Shown piece after piece: positions 23,825 through 30,996 of a stretch of 45,662 bases of DNA. Each line of letters opens with the position of its first letter. The first letter of the stretch is position 1. A program made the position numbers and the translations under genes. The DNA comes from Arenibacter latericius DSM 15913. Its GTDB lineage: Bacteria; Bacteroidota; Bacteroidia; Flavobacteriales; Flavobacteriaceae. Where the stretch lies: contig NZ_AUKX01000042.1 of NCBI RefSeq assembly GCF_000424985.1, forward strand, positions 1-45,662, written 5' to 3'. The notes beneath the pieces were generated by a model. It was given only the letters and a program-made list of their open reading frames with translations. It was not told the DNA's origin and ran no database searches.

Positions 23825-24541
23825 ATGGAAATAGAAAAAGTCAATCAACAACTTGTACCCGAAAAGACTCAGACTTGGCAAGGAAGGTCAGAATGGTTCT
23901 TTAATAGGAAATATACAGATACCTATGAGGAATATTATGAGGGGCCTTACAAACGTGCCGAAGTTTGGCAGAAAAAGATATTGGAGCAACTTATCTCCAA
24001 AGATACCCGCGTAAAAACCTTACTTGAATTTGGATGTGGTACTACCCGATTTACACGTTGGTGGAAAGATATTGGAATTGAAGCCACAGGGGGCGATATT
24101 TCTCCCTTTATGCTCTCCCAAGCCTTGCATCGTTTTGATGGGGATTTGGTAATGGCAGACTCCCACCACCTCCCCTTTAAAGACAATACGTTTGATGCTT
24201 TAGCCTTTATTACCACCTTTGAATATTATAAAGACCCGGTAAAAGTAATCCGTGAAGCAGCCCGAGTGGGAAGGCATGGAATTATTATGGGGATGATGAA
24301 CCGGAATACCCCTAAACTAATCAGACGTAGAACACAACAGCTTTTTGGAAAGAACGAGTTTTATGTGACTGCCACCTTTTATACGCCCAAAACCTTAATA
24401 AAAACTATTGACAAAGCTTTGGAAGGGAGAGATTATTCCATTGAGTGGACCACAACAGGACTCCCAAAATGGTTTCCCGTACAAAAATGGAATGTACCTA
24501 TAGGCGACTTTTTTGCGCTGTACGTAAAGTTTAATGACTAG
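23825..24541 (+). CDS. SAM-dependent methyltransferase, TPP-riboswitch regulated
   Basis: The 238-residue protein has the class I fold: motif I LLEFGCGTTRFTRWW (about 66-80), the acidic ribose contact GGDISPFML, motif II-like VMADSHHLPFKDNTFDAL and a post-motif EAARVGRHGIIMGMMN. There is no signal peptide. The first ~50 residues are rich in Trp/Tyr and contain EWFFNRKYTDTYEEYYEGPY, which may hold the substrate. It is the first gene after the TPP riboswitch and is two bases from the next gene. The substrate is unknown; because of the operon I suspect a thiamine-related or cofactor-like small molecule. It could also be an RNA or protein methylase. Confidence 0.85.
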   Translation: MEIEKVNQQLVPEKTQTWQGRSEWFFNRKYTDTYEEYYEGPYKRAEVWQKKILEQLISKDTRVKTLLEFGCGTTRFTRWWKDIGIEATGGDISPFMLSQALHRFDGDLVMADSHHLPFKDNTFDALAFITTFEYYKDPVKVIREAARVGRHGIIMGMMNRNTPKLIRRRTQQLFGKNEFYVTATFYTPKTLIKTIDKALEGRDYSIEWTTTGLPKWFPVQKWNVPIGDFFALYVKFND

Positions 24542-24543
24542 TT

Positions 24544-25596
24544 ATGGAAGTACAAACAGGAAAAATTACGCATACCGATTTCCGGCAGTTTATTGCGGAT
24601 AAGTGCGGAAAGCATAGACAGGAGGTGATTGCCGGACCACAATTTGGGGTAGATGTTTCTATAATAAGTTTGCCCAATGGAATGGCTATGGCAATGGCCA
24701 GTGACCCCCTATCGCTTATCCCGTCCCTTGGATTAAAGGAATCGGCTTGGTTATCTGTACAGCTGGCAGCCAATGATATAGCCACTACAGGATTTTCCCC
24801 TATGTACGGTCAGTTTGTTTTAAACCTTCCGGCTACTTTCTCCCAAAAAGATTTTGAAGTGTATTGGGATTATATACATCAATTTTGTTCGGACCTGGGA
24901 ATTGCAATTACAGGCGGACATACGGGCTTTGTAGAAGGGAATAACTCCACTATTGCCGGCGGAGCTACTTTTACGACTATTGCGAAACAAAATGAATTGC
25001 TCACAACGAAGTTGGCATCAGTTGGCGATATTATCTTAGTCAGTAAATGCTGCGCTATTTCTTCTGCCGCTATCTTGGCTATGAGCTTTCCCAAAACGGT
25101 AAAGAACAAAGTGGGTACCGAGCATTATAATAAGGCCTGTGAGTCCTTTTATGATATCTCTGTTATGAAAGATGCGCTAACCGCTGTAAGTGATAGAACA
25201 GACAATGGTGTTACTGCCATGCACGATGTTACTGAAGGTGGGGTGCTAGGTGCTATTTATGAGTTAGCCGTAGCCTCTGGTAATGGGGCTATAATTTATA
25301 ATGATAAACTACCCGTTGAAGAAACGCAATCTAGAATATGTGAGGTGTTCTCTATTGATCCCCGTTATTCTATAGGAGCTGGCGCCATGGTAATCAGCTG
25401 TAAAAAAGAAGCGAAAGCTAAAATCCTAGCACAATTTGAAGCCAATAATATCCCTTGCACCGAAGTTGGAGAAATTACAGAAAAGAATAAGGGGATAACG
25501 CTCATGGAAAAAGGAAACCAATCTGACCTAATTTATAATGAAAAGGATCCTTATTGGGGGGCTTTTTTCAAAGCATTACAGCAAGAATGGAAATAA
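24544..25596 (+). CDS. AIR synthase-fold (HypE/ThiL-like) protein
   Basis: The 350 residues fit the PurM/HypE/SelD/ThiL fold, whose members use ATP to activate or phosphorylate a substrate. Visible parts are FGVDVSIISLP (the N-terminal metal/ATP site region), LAANDIATTGFSPMYGQ, AITGGHTGFVEG, and the C-terminal half with MHDVTEGGVLGAIYELA and IGAGAMVISC. The classic ThiL motif with paired Asp (GDDAA) is replaced by GVDVS, and the C-terminal PRIC tail of HypE is missing. So it is probably neither real ThiL nor HypE. It sits second in the riboswitch operon. I infer a kinase-like step on a thiamine-related compound, but the chemistry is open. Confidence 0.8.
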   Translation: MEVQTGKITHTDFRQFIADKCGKHRQEVIAGPQFGVDVSIISLPNGMAMAMASDPLSLIPSLGLKESAWLSVQLAANDIATTGFSPMYGQFVLNLPATFSQKDFEVYWDYIHQFCSDLGIAITGGHTGFVEGNNSTIAGGATFTTIAKQNELLTTKLASVGDIILVSKCCAISSAAILAMSFPKTVKNKVGTEHYNKACESFYDISVMKDALTAVSDRTDNGVTAMHDVTEGGVLGAIYELAVASGNGAIIYNDKLPVEETQSRICEVFSIDPRYSIGAGAMVISCKKEAKAKILAQFEANNIPCTEVGEITEKNKGITLMEKGNQSDLIYNEKDPYWGAFFKALQQEWK

Positions 25597-25598
25597 TT

Positions 25599-26228
25599 AT
25601 GAATAAAAAATCTATTAAAGCAGGTATTTATTTAGTGGTTGACCCTTCTATGGAAGAGTTAACCTTATTAAGAAAACTACAAATAAGCCTGGAAAAGGGA
25701 ATTGCTGCTGTTCAGATTTGGGACAATTTTAAAAACGTAACGAACGTAGAGGGACTTGTACAGAAAATTTGCACGCTATGCGCAAATCATAACACTCCAG
25801 TTTTTATCAACAACCGATGGGAGTTTTTAAAAACCATGGATTTAGACGGAATTCATTTTGATGAAATTCCAACTCAGCTAGAGGAGATTAAAAAGGAAAT
25901 CAATAACGAGGTCCTTATTGGACTTACCTGCGGAAATAATTTGGACCATGTTAAATGGGCAGCCGACAATCAGTTAGATTATATTTCTTTCTGCTCCATG
26001 TTCACCTCTCCTAGTGCGATCGATTGTGAAATAGTGAGCCAGGAAACTGTAAAAAAGGCAGCGAAAATTTTTGATAAACCCCTCTTTTTAGCAGGGGGAA
26101 TTGCTCCAGAAAATATTAATCAATTAGACGAACTAAGCTATCATGGGATTGCCGTGATATCTGGAATTATGAATGCAGCGCATCCCGAAGAAGCCATAAA
26201 CGAATACCGTAAAAAATTAAACAAATAA
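25599..26228 (+). CDS. ThiE-fold protein with altered active site
   Basis: The 209-residue TIM-barrel protein resembles thiamine phosphate synthase along its length: GIYLVVDPS, AAVQIWDNF, PVFINNRWEFL, LDGIHFDE, VLIGLTCGN, LDYISFCSMFTSPS and PLFLAGGIAPENI. The start ATG at 25599 follows the previous stop by two bases. Key ThiE positions are different: the usual Q-x-R-E/D-K reads QIWDN, the usual GxHxGQED reads GIHFDEIP, and the T-x-T-K phosphate loop reads TSPSA. It therefore probably does not join HMP-PP and thiazole phosphate as ThiE does. It may bind a related substrate. The phosphate site LAGGI is kept. It could be annotated simply as thiE by automatic methods, which I would not trust. Confidence 0.8.
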   Translation: MNKKSIKAGIYLVVDPSMEELTLLRKLQISLEKGIAAVQIWDNFKNVTNVEGLVQKICTLCANHNTPVFINNRWEFLKTMDLDGIHFDEIPTQLEEIKKEINNEVLIGLTCGNNLDHVKWAADNQLDYISFCSMFTSPSAIDCEIVSQETVKKAAKIFDKPLFLAGGIAPENINQLDELSYHGIAVISGIMNAAHPEEAINEYRKKLNK

Positions 26229-26229
26229 A

Positions 26230-26520
26230 ATGAAAATAGAAACTATAGAGAAATTGTGTTGCCCTTTTGATAAGGCAGATTTAACGTTGAGAATTATTAC
26301 AAAAGACGATCAGGATAATATTTTAGAGGGCCTACTTTCTTGTGGGGAATGCAGTCGTGTTTACCCCATTGTCACTGGGATCCCAATTATGAGTCCGGAC
26401 GAATACAGGGATTTTGAACGAGAACAACCGATGCTGGAAAAATGGGAAAAATTGTTGGAAGATCAAGGGGAGGAATTTAAGATCGTTGAGGGCAAAGTGA
26501 TAGCAATCGAAAAGGTATAG
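26230..26520 (+). CDS. Trm112-like small zinc protein
   Basis: The 96-residue protein has the pattern of Trm112/YcaR: LCCPFDKADL near the start and LLSCGECSRVYPIVTGIPIM, with cysteines at about 9-10 and 38-41 that should bind Zn. A charged helix follows. In yeast and archaea Trm112 binds and activates SAM methyltransferases. Here the operon's first gene is a methyltransferase, so a partner role is a natural inference. It starts one base after the ThiE-like stop and is the last gene; a strong terminator follows at 26682. Confidence 0.8.
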   Translation: MKIETIEKLCCPFDKADLTLRIITKDDQDNILEGLLSCGECSRVYPIVTGIPIMSPDEYRDFEREQPMLEKWEKLLEDQGEEFKIVEGKVIAIEKV

Positions 26521-26681
26521 ATAACCGTACACTTTTTAAACCCATTTCTTTTATCCCATAATACTTCACGCCATGTAGATAATGTGGTTTACGTATTGCG
26601 CTAAATGATATGGAGGTGTAATAGAGACACTTATTAGGTGTTGAAAATTACAGATAGTTACATACTACAGTTTCCTAAAGC

Positions 26682-26724
26682 AAAAATCTCCAACTTATTT
26701 AAATAGGTTGGAGATTTTTTATTT
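26682..26724 (+). terminator. Strong intrinsic terminator
   Basis: AAAAATCTCCAAC (26682-26694) and GTTGGAGATTTTT (26707-26719) form a perfect 13-bp stem, followed by more T. It ends the TPP-regulated operon 160 bp after its last stop codon. By symmetry it could also work on the minus strand. Confidence 0.85.
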
Positions 26725-26915
26725 ATTTTATTATAAAGTTTTATATGTTTTTTGAATGGATAATTACTTATTAATTAAGGGGTGAAATATTAATTAGTCT
26801 GAATAATGAACAATTGTTGAGTTTATCTACATAAAGCAACTTGAATATCTTTCAATTAAATAGAAATTATCATATTCGTTTAACTGTATCTCTCCCAATT
26901 ATATTCTTTCATTTT

Positions 26916-27278
26916 CTTTGCTTGTCCAAAGAAACCGACGTAGGAGGTTCATGAATACCTTAATGTAAAATAGTAGACAATGAATAAAACGAACAGGGCA
27001 TTAAAGCGAAGGTACGGTGTACCTTTGTTTTAAGGAGCCAGCTGTAGCGATGGCCAACGCGCCAACTGGCCCCTCACTACAAATGCAAATCGTTGCATTT
27101 TCCGATCGGTCCTAGATTAGATCTAAAAACCGGTTTAAAAACTCCGCGCTTTTTTGAAAATAAAAAAGCTGAATCTCGGAGCTTTTTCAACCTATTCTGC
27201 GGATCAGGATAACTAATCGATAAGCTTCGCGAATTGTTTTAAGCCTACTTTTTCATTTAGTAGTTAATCAAGGAATTT
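26916..27278. repeat. Dispersed repeat, copy B
   Basis: Same order and orientation of blocks as copy A at 18190-18468, about 8.7 kb away. Identity is high in the first 60 bases and around the TCCGATCGGTCCT block, lower between (26990-27050). A perfect small palindrome AAGGTAC-GGT-GTACCTT lies in the divergent part. An extra 83 bp (27114-27196) is present only here. Confidence 0.8.
27114..27196. repeat. 83-bp insertion inside repeat copy B
   Basis: Copy A runs straight from GATCGGTCCT to CTGCGGAT; copy B has 83 bp between them. The insert folds on itself: ACTCCG...CGGAG outside and GCTTTTTT...AAAAAAGC inside. It shares CTCGGAGCTTTT with the insertion in the KTSC remnant. Confidence 0.65.
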
Positions 27279-27284
27279 GAATGA

Positions 27285-27488
27285 CTATTTAATACTCAAC
27301 GCACCAGAAGGGCATTTAGACACTTGGTCTAACAACTCCTCTGTAGTGGCATTTTCAGGCTTTACCCATGGTCGCTCTTTAGGATTATAAACCTTGGGCA
27401 ATGTTTTAACACATATTCCCGAATGGATACATTTATCGGTTTGCCATAAAATGGTGATTTCTCCGTTTGAATATTCCTTTGTGTCCAT
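27285..27488 (-). CDS. YjdI-type divergent 4Fe-4S mono-cluster protein
   Basis: The 67-residue protein matches the Fer4_19/YjdI family: DKCIHSGICVKTLPKVYN, RPWVKPENA, VSKCPSGAL. Conserved Cys are at about 20, 26 and 59. In E. coli yjdI is next to the GNAT gene yjdJ; a GNAT gene of that kind is also in this operon (28977-29258). The role is unknown, perhaps electron transfer or a redox sensor. It is the last of six genes and starts three bases beyond the TMEM175 stop. Confidence 0.85.
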   Translation of the reverse strand: MDTKEYSNGEITILWQTDKCIHSGICVKTLPKVYNPKERPWVKPENATTEELLDQVSKCPSGALSIK

Positions 27489-27491
27489 ACT

Positions 27492-28067
27492 TTAATCTTT
27501 TAATGTTCTTTCTATCCTAGGATCGGGTACAATCCACATAAGGGCAACCCCTAAATATATTAGCAAACTTATTATAGGAAGAAAAAATGAGATTACAATA
27601 CCGGCTAAATACAAGAACAATGAGATATTCATTCTCTTATCGTTGTTATATACCTTTCCAATATTAGATTCTTTCCCTTCATTCTTTATTACGCAGTACA
27701 CCATAATTTTAAAGGCAATAGCTGCCATAAGCAACACTCCGCCATAAATTGCAGTGGGGTTATCTTCAAAATAGTTTTTTCCCATCCAGTCTGTTGCAAA
27801 GGGAAAAAGCGAAAGCCAAAACAGTAAATTCAGGTTTGCCCATAAGATTTTCCCATTAACCAAATTAACTGCTTGTAATAGATGATGATGGTTATTCCAA
27901 TAAATTCCAACATATATAAAACTCAGAATATAAGTAAGAAAGACCGGAAGTATGGGTCTTAAGGCCTCAAAAGTATACCCTTCTGGCGCACTCATCCCCA
28001 ACACCATAATAGTAATGATAATGGCTAATACACCATCACTAAAGGCTTCTAGTCTTCCTGTTTTCAT
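27492..28067 (-). CDS. TMEM175-family potassium channel
   Basis: The 191-residue membrane protein has the family mark RLEAFSDGVLAI (residues 5-16) in the first helix, then further helices (FLTYILSFIYVGIYW with NNHHHLL, LFWLSLFPFATDW, GGVLLMAAIAFKIMVY, IVISFFLPIISLLIYLGVAL). Bacterial TMEM175 proteins are tetrameric K+ leak channels without a classic selectivity filter. Here one FSD module is present. The start overlaps the upstream pirin gene by four bases. In this operon it may react to redox or electrophile stress; that is inference. Confidence 0.85.
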   Translation of the reverse strand: MKTGRLEAFSDGVLAIIITIMVLGMSAPEGYTFEALRPILPVFLTYILSFIYVGIYWNNHHHLLQAVNLVNGKILWANLNLLFWLSLFPFATDWMGKNYFEDNPTAIYGGVLLMAAIAFKIMVYCVIKNEGKESNIGKVYNNDKRMNISLFLYLAGIVISFFLPIISLLIYLGVALMWIVPDPRIERTLKD

Positions 28068-28957
28068 ATTCTACGTGGCTTTGGAAGCGGTACGTATTCG
28101 TTTTCATCACCCACTACTTTAGGAAAAGCTTCTAAATTTTGTTCTTCCCAATCTTTTTTCGCTTTTTCTATAACTTCTTTATCAGAATTCACAAAATTCC
28201 AATGGATATAACGTTCCTCCTCAAAAGGAATTCCCCCAAAAATATAAATGGTTGTTTCTGGCTCCATTTCAAAGGAACACAAGGTGCTATCCTTAGCCAC
28301 TAAAATTTGCTTGGGACCGTAATTGTGGCCTTCAGAGTTAATACTACCATTCAATATATATAAGGCACTTTCACCATACAGGTCTTCTCCAATGGTAATT
28401 TGCTGTTTATAGGTACTTTTAATTTCTATAAAAAACATCTCACTATGCACAGGAACAGGAGAAGATTTACCAAAAGCAGTACCGGCTATTAATTTAAATT
28501 GCGCCCCTTGTTCGCTCCATTGCGGAATTTCATTTTCTTCAATATGGGCAAAACTAGGTTCCATTTGCTCCAAATGCTTGGGCAGTGCCACCCAGATTTG
28601 CAGGCCGTGTAGTGTTTTTTCGGAATCCCTTAAATAATCTGGGGTTCTCTCCGAATGGACTACCCCTTTACCAGCAGTCATCCAATTCACAGCCCCAGGT
28701 TTAATCTCAATATCAGAACCTAGACTGTCTTTATGTTGAATAGAGCCTTGAAACAAATAGGTAAGGGTAGATAAACCTATATGCGGATGTGGCGCAACAT
28801 CTAAGCTTTCTTCTTTACTCATTTTTGCAGGCCCCATATGGTCAATAAACGTAAAGGGTCCCACTGCTCGTTTTTGCCTAAACGGCAATAAACGTCCGAC
28901 CATAAAATTACCTATATCGGCAGCCCGTTCTTCTATAATTAATTCGGTGTTAGACAT
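28064..28957 (-). CDS. Pirin-family cupin protein
   Basis: The 297-residue protein is a two-domain cupin. The N-terminal domain has the pirin metal site FDH-like FIDHMGP, DVAPHPHIGLSTLTYL and MTAGKGVVHSE (His/His/His/Glu set). The C-terminal cupin holds IEIKSTYKQQITI and YILNGSINSEGHNYGP. Pirins bind Fe or Ni; bacterial ones can oxidise quercetin or respond to redox. It is the second pirin in the operon (the other is at 29979). They share folds but differ in length, so they may act on different substrates. Confidence 0.9.
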   Translation of the reverse strand: MSNTELIIEERAADIGNFMVGRLLPFRQKRAVGPFTFIDHMGPAKMSKEESLDVAPHPHIGLSTLTYLFQGSIQHKDSLGSDIEIKPGAVNWMTAGKGVVHSERTPDYLRDSEKTLHGLQIWVALPKHLEQMEPSFAHIEENEIPQWSEQGAQFKLIAGTAFGKSSPVPVHSEMFFIEIKSTYKQQITIGEDLYGESALYILNGSINSEGHNYGPKQILVAKDSTLCSFEMEPETTIYIFGGIPFEEERYIHWNFVNSDKEVIEKAKKDWEEQNLEAFPKVVGDENEYVPLPKPRRI

Positions 28958-28976
28958 ATTTTATATTTTATTCAAA

Positions 28977-29258
28977 TTATTTTAAAACATCACGTATATC
29001 CTCATGCTTTTTAAACATGGCATTGGCAAACGGACATAAAGGTAAAATTTTTATGTTTTTTTCTCTAGCCATCTCTACTATTTTATGCAACAACTTCATT
29101 CCAACACCTTTACCTTTAAATTCGGGCTCCACTTCTGTATGGTCAATAATTATCTGCTCCTTACCTGCAACAGAATAGGTCATAATTCCAGCTCTTTTGT
29201 CATTTTCCCTTGCCATTGCAAAGCCTTTATTATCTAATTCTTTTATTGTGATCTCCAT
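28977..29258 (-). CDS. GNAT acetyltransferase, YjdJ type
   Basis: The 93-residue protein is a short GNAT domain: RAGIMTYSVAG, IIDHTEVEPEFKGKGVGMKL (the Q/R-x-x-G-x-G/A acetyl-CoA loop as EFKGKGVG) and KILPLCPFANAMFKKH, the CPF/F motif of the YjdJ-type family. It should use acetyl-CoA; the substrate is not known. It lies in the sigma-54 operon behind a hairpin (29300-29330), 19 bases before the pirin gene. Confidence 0.88.
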   Translation of the reverse strand: MEITIKELDNKGFAMARENDKRAGIMTYSVAGKEQIIIDHTEVEPEFKGKGVGMKLLHKIVEMAREKNIKILPLCPFANAMFKKHEDIRDVLK

Positions 29259-29299
29259 AATATAGGGTTTAAAATTATAATTCTAATATAAATATAAAA

Positions 29300-29330
29300 T
29301 GGGATTGAATTAATTACTAACCCAATCCCA
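29300..29330 (-). terminator. Internal terminator-like hairpin in pirin operon
   Basis: TGGGATTG (29300-29307) and CAATCCCA (29323-29330) form an 8-bp stem, followed on the minus strand by TTTTATATTTATATT. It lies between yceI and the GNAT gene and may lower expression of the last four genes. Confidence 0.55.
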
Positions 29331-29352
29331 CTTTAAAGAACCTGCTAACCGA

Positions 29353-29886
29353 TTACTTCTTTGTAAACTGTAAGTCGATTACTAATTTCACAGTGTCACT
29401 TACCACTATACTGCCAGCTTCAGTTACTGCACTCCAAGTAAGATTAAAATCTTTTCTATTTATTTTTCCAGTAGCTTCAAAACCTGCTTTTGTTTGTCCG
29501 TAAGGATCTACTGCGATACCATTGAAATCTACATCTAATTCAATTTCTTTAGTCACATCTCTAATAGTTAAATCTCCTACAAGTGTGCTACCATCAAAAG
29601 ATTTAGACTTGAAAGTCATTTCAGGATATTTCTCAGCATTGAAAAAATCATCTGATTTTAAATGCGCATCTCTATCTTTGTTTTTAGTGTTGATAGATGC
29701 TGTTTTTGCTGTAAAGTTGAAATCTGCATTGATAAATTTATCAGAATCAGTTTCAGCGGTAGCATCAAACTCTTCAAAATGACCAGTTACTGTAGAAATC
29801 ATCATGTGCTTTACTTTAAAGCTGATTTCTGAATGTGCTGTATCAATACTCCATTTTGTTTTTACTTCTGTTGACATGTTTTTCAT
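29353..29886 (-). CDS. YceI-family lipid-binding protein
   Basis: The 177 residues form one YceI lipocalin-like domain: WSIDTAHSEISFKVKHMM, NTKNKDRDAHLKSDDFFN, YPEMTFKSKSF, GDLTIRDVTKEIELDV and KDFNLTWSAVTEAGSIVVSD. Family members bind polyisoprenoids or similar lipids. No signal peptide is present, so it should stay in the cytosol, unlike E. coli YceI. Translation may begin at 29886 or at the Met at 29877 (MSTEVKT). It is the second gene of the operon. Confidence 0.92.
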   Translation of the reverse strand: MKNMSTEVKTKWSIDTAHSEISFKVKHMMISTVTGHFEEFDATAETDSDKFINADFNFTAKTASINTKNKDRDAHLKSDDFFNAEKYPEMTFKSKSFDGSTLVGDLTIRDVTKEIELDVDFNGIAVDPYGQTKAGFEATGKINRKDFNLTWSAVTEAGSIVVSDTVKLVIDLQFTKK

Positions 29887-29978
29887 ATTTAAAAATTAAT
29901 ATTTAATTTATTGTGATAATTGAAACCATTCCTGGGATTATATGTTCCCTATAGAGGTTATTTTCTTTATACTTACAA

Positions 29979-30698
29979 CTAGTTTAAGCTCATTGGAACT
30001 TCCATTAATAGGATCTCTGTATCGCTATCTGCTTTTATATCCAAGGCATCTACATCCCATATTCCAAGTCCGTCTCTTTCGTTAAGCTTTTCACCGTTTA
30101 TAGTAACGTCTCCCTTTAAGATAAAGGCATATACTCCATTATTTTCGGCATCGTTTAAGTTGTATTGCACTTCTTTATCCTTATCAAGATTGGTCATATT
30201 AAACCAAGCATTTTGATGGATCCATACTCCTGCATCATCTGCATTAGGAGATAAAACCTGTTGCAATTTATTCTTACGATCGGCCGTATTAAGTGTTATC
30301 TGGTCGTATCGTGGTTGAACATTTTGCTTGTTAGGAATTACCCAAATCTGCAAAAACTTAACAGGCTGATCTGGATTATTGTTATATTCGGAATGCATTA
30401 CACCCGTACCAGCACTCATTACTTGGATATCACCTGCTTTAATAATGGTCTCATTCCCCATATTGTCTTGGTGCTTAAGGTCTCCTTCTAATGGAATAGA
30501 AACAATTTCCATATCCCTGTGAGGATGTGTCCCAAACCCCATACTTTCAGAAACAGTATCATCATTTAGTACACGCAATACTCCAAAATTCATTCTCTCT
30601 GGGTTGTAATAATTTGCAAAACTGAAGGTGTGTCTAGATTTTAACCAACCGTGATCTGCATTTCCTCTGGTATCTGCTTTGTGAATTACTTTTTTCAT
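29979..30698 (-). CDS. Pirin-family cupin protein (YhaK-like)
   Basis: The 239-residue pirin shows the metal site HPHRDMEIVSIPLEG, the strand GDIQVMSAGTGVMHSEYN and LQIWVIPNK. The N-terminal SRHTFSFANYYNPERMNFG is the usual YhaK start. YhaK of E. coli is linked to oxidative stress sensing. It is the first gene behind the sigma-54-type promoter at 30851-30867. The leader is about 140 nt. Confidence 0.92.
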   Translation of the reverse strand: MKKVIHKADTRGNADHGWLKSRHTFSFANYYNPERMNFGVLRVLNDDTVSESMGFGTHPHRDMEIVSIPLEGDLKHQDNMGNETIIKAGDIQVMSAGTGVMHSEYNNNPDQPVKFLQIWVIPNKQNVQPRYDQITLNTADRKNKLQQVLSPNADDAGVWIHQNAWFNMTNLDKDKEVQYNLNDAENNGVYAFILKGDVTINGEKLNERDGLGIWDVDALDIKADSDTEILLMEVPMSLN

Positions 30699-30850
30699 AT
30701 TCTTTTCTCCTTTTTAATAAATATTGTATCTTAATTATTCCTTTTTGTTTCTGCCTGAGAAACGTTTTCTAAAACAGAACCTCTTATTTCTAAATGGACT
30801 TTCTTATATCGTCTAATCAATTAATAATCGATTCGTTCGACATATAATAA

Positions 30851-30867
30851 GCTAATCTCGTGCCAAA
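30851..30867 (-). promoter_or_regulatory. Sigma-54-type (-24/-12) promoter
   Basis: On the minus strand the sequence is TTTGGCACGAGATTAGC. It matches the consensus TTGGCACG-N4-TTGC at all but one base (TAGC for TTGC). GG and GC have the required spacing of 12 positions. It faces the pirin operon. The activator gene next door is a sigma-54 activator, which strengthens the call. Confidence 0.78.
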
Positions 30868-30919
30868 CATCCAAAGATTTGATTATCAGTAATATAGAGT
30901 TTTTACTATAAGAAATACA

Positions 30920-30953
30920 TTCTATTTAATGAGAATTTTCTATTATATGAGAA
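30920..30953. promoter_or_regulatory. Candidate activator-binding repeats
   Basis: TTCTATTTAATGAGAA (30920-30935) and TTCTATTATATGAGAA (30938-30953) are direct repeats 18 bp apart, each with dyad ends TTCT...AGAA. They lie about 55-90 bp upstream of the -24 element, where sigma-54 activators usually bind, and before the activator gene itself (start 30997), so autoregulation is likely. A third, weaker relative may lie at 30901-30914. Confidence 0.55.
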
Positions 30954-30996
30954 ATTTAAATGTATTTTTACGAGGTGTTTTTATAATAATTTAGGT

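Larger units (their letters stand above)
26521..27284. other. Gap with terminator and repeat copy B
   Basis: The 764-bp gap holds the operon terminator (26682) and dispersed repeat copy B (26916-27278). I see no gene. Confidence 0.5.

Noticed and set aside
24544-25596. True HypE or ThiL
   Set aside because: No PRIC end for HypE, no hydrogenase genes, and the paired Asp motif of ThiL is replaced.
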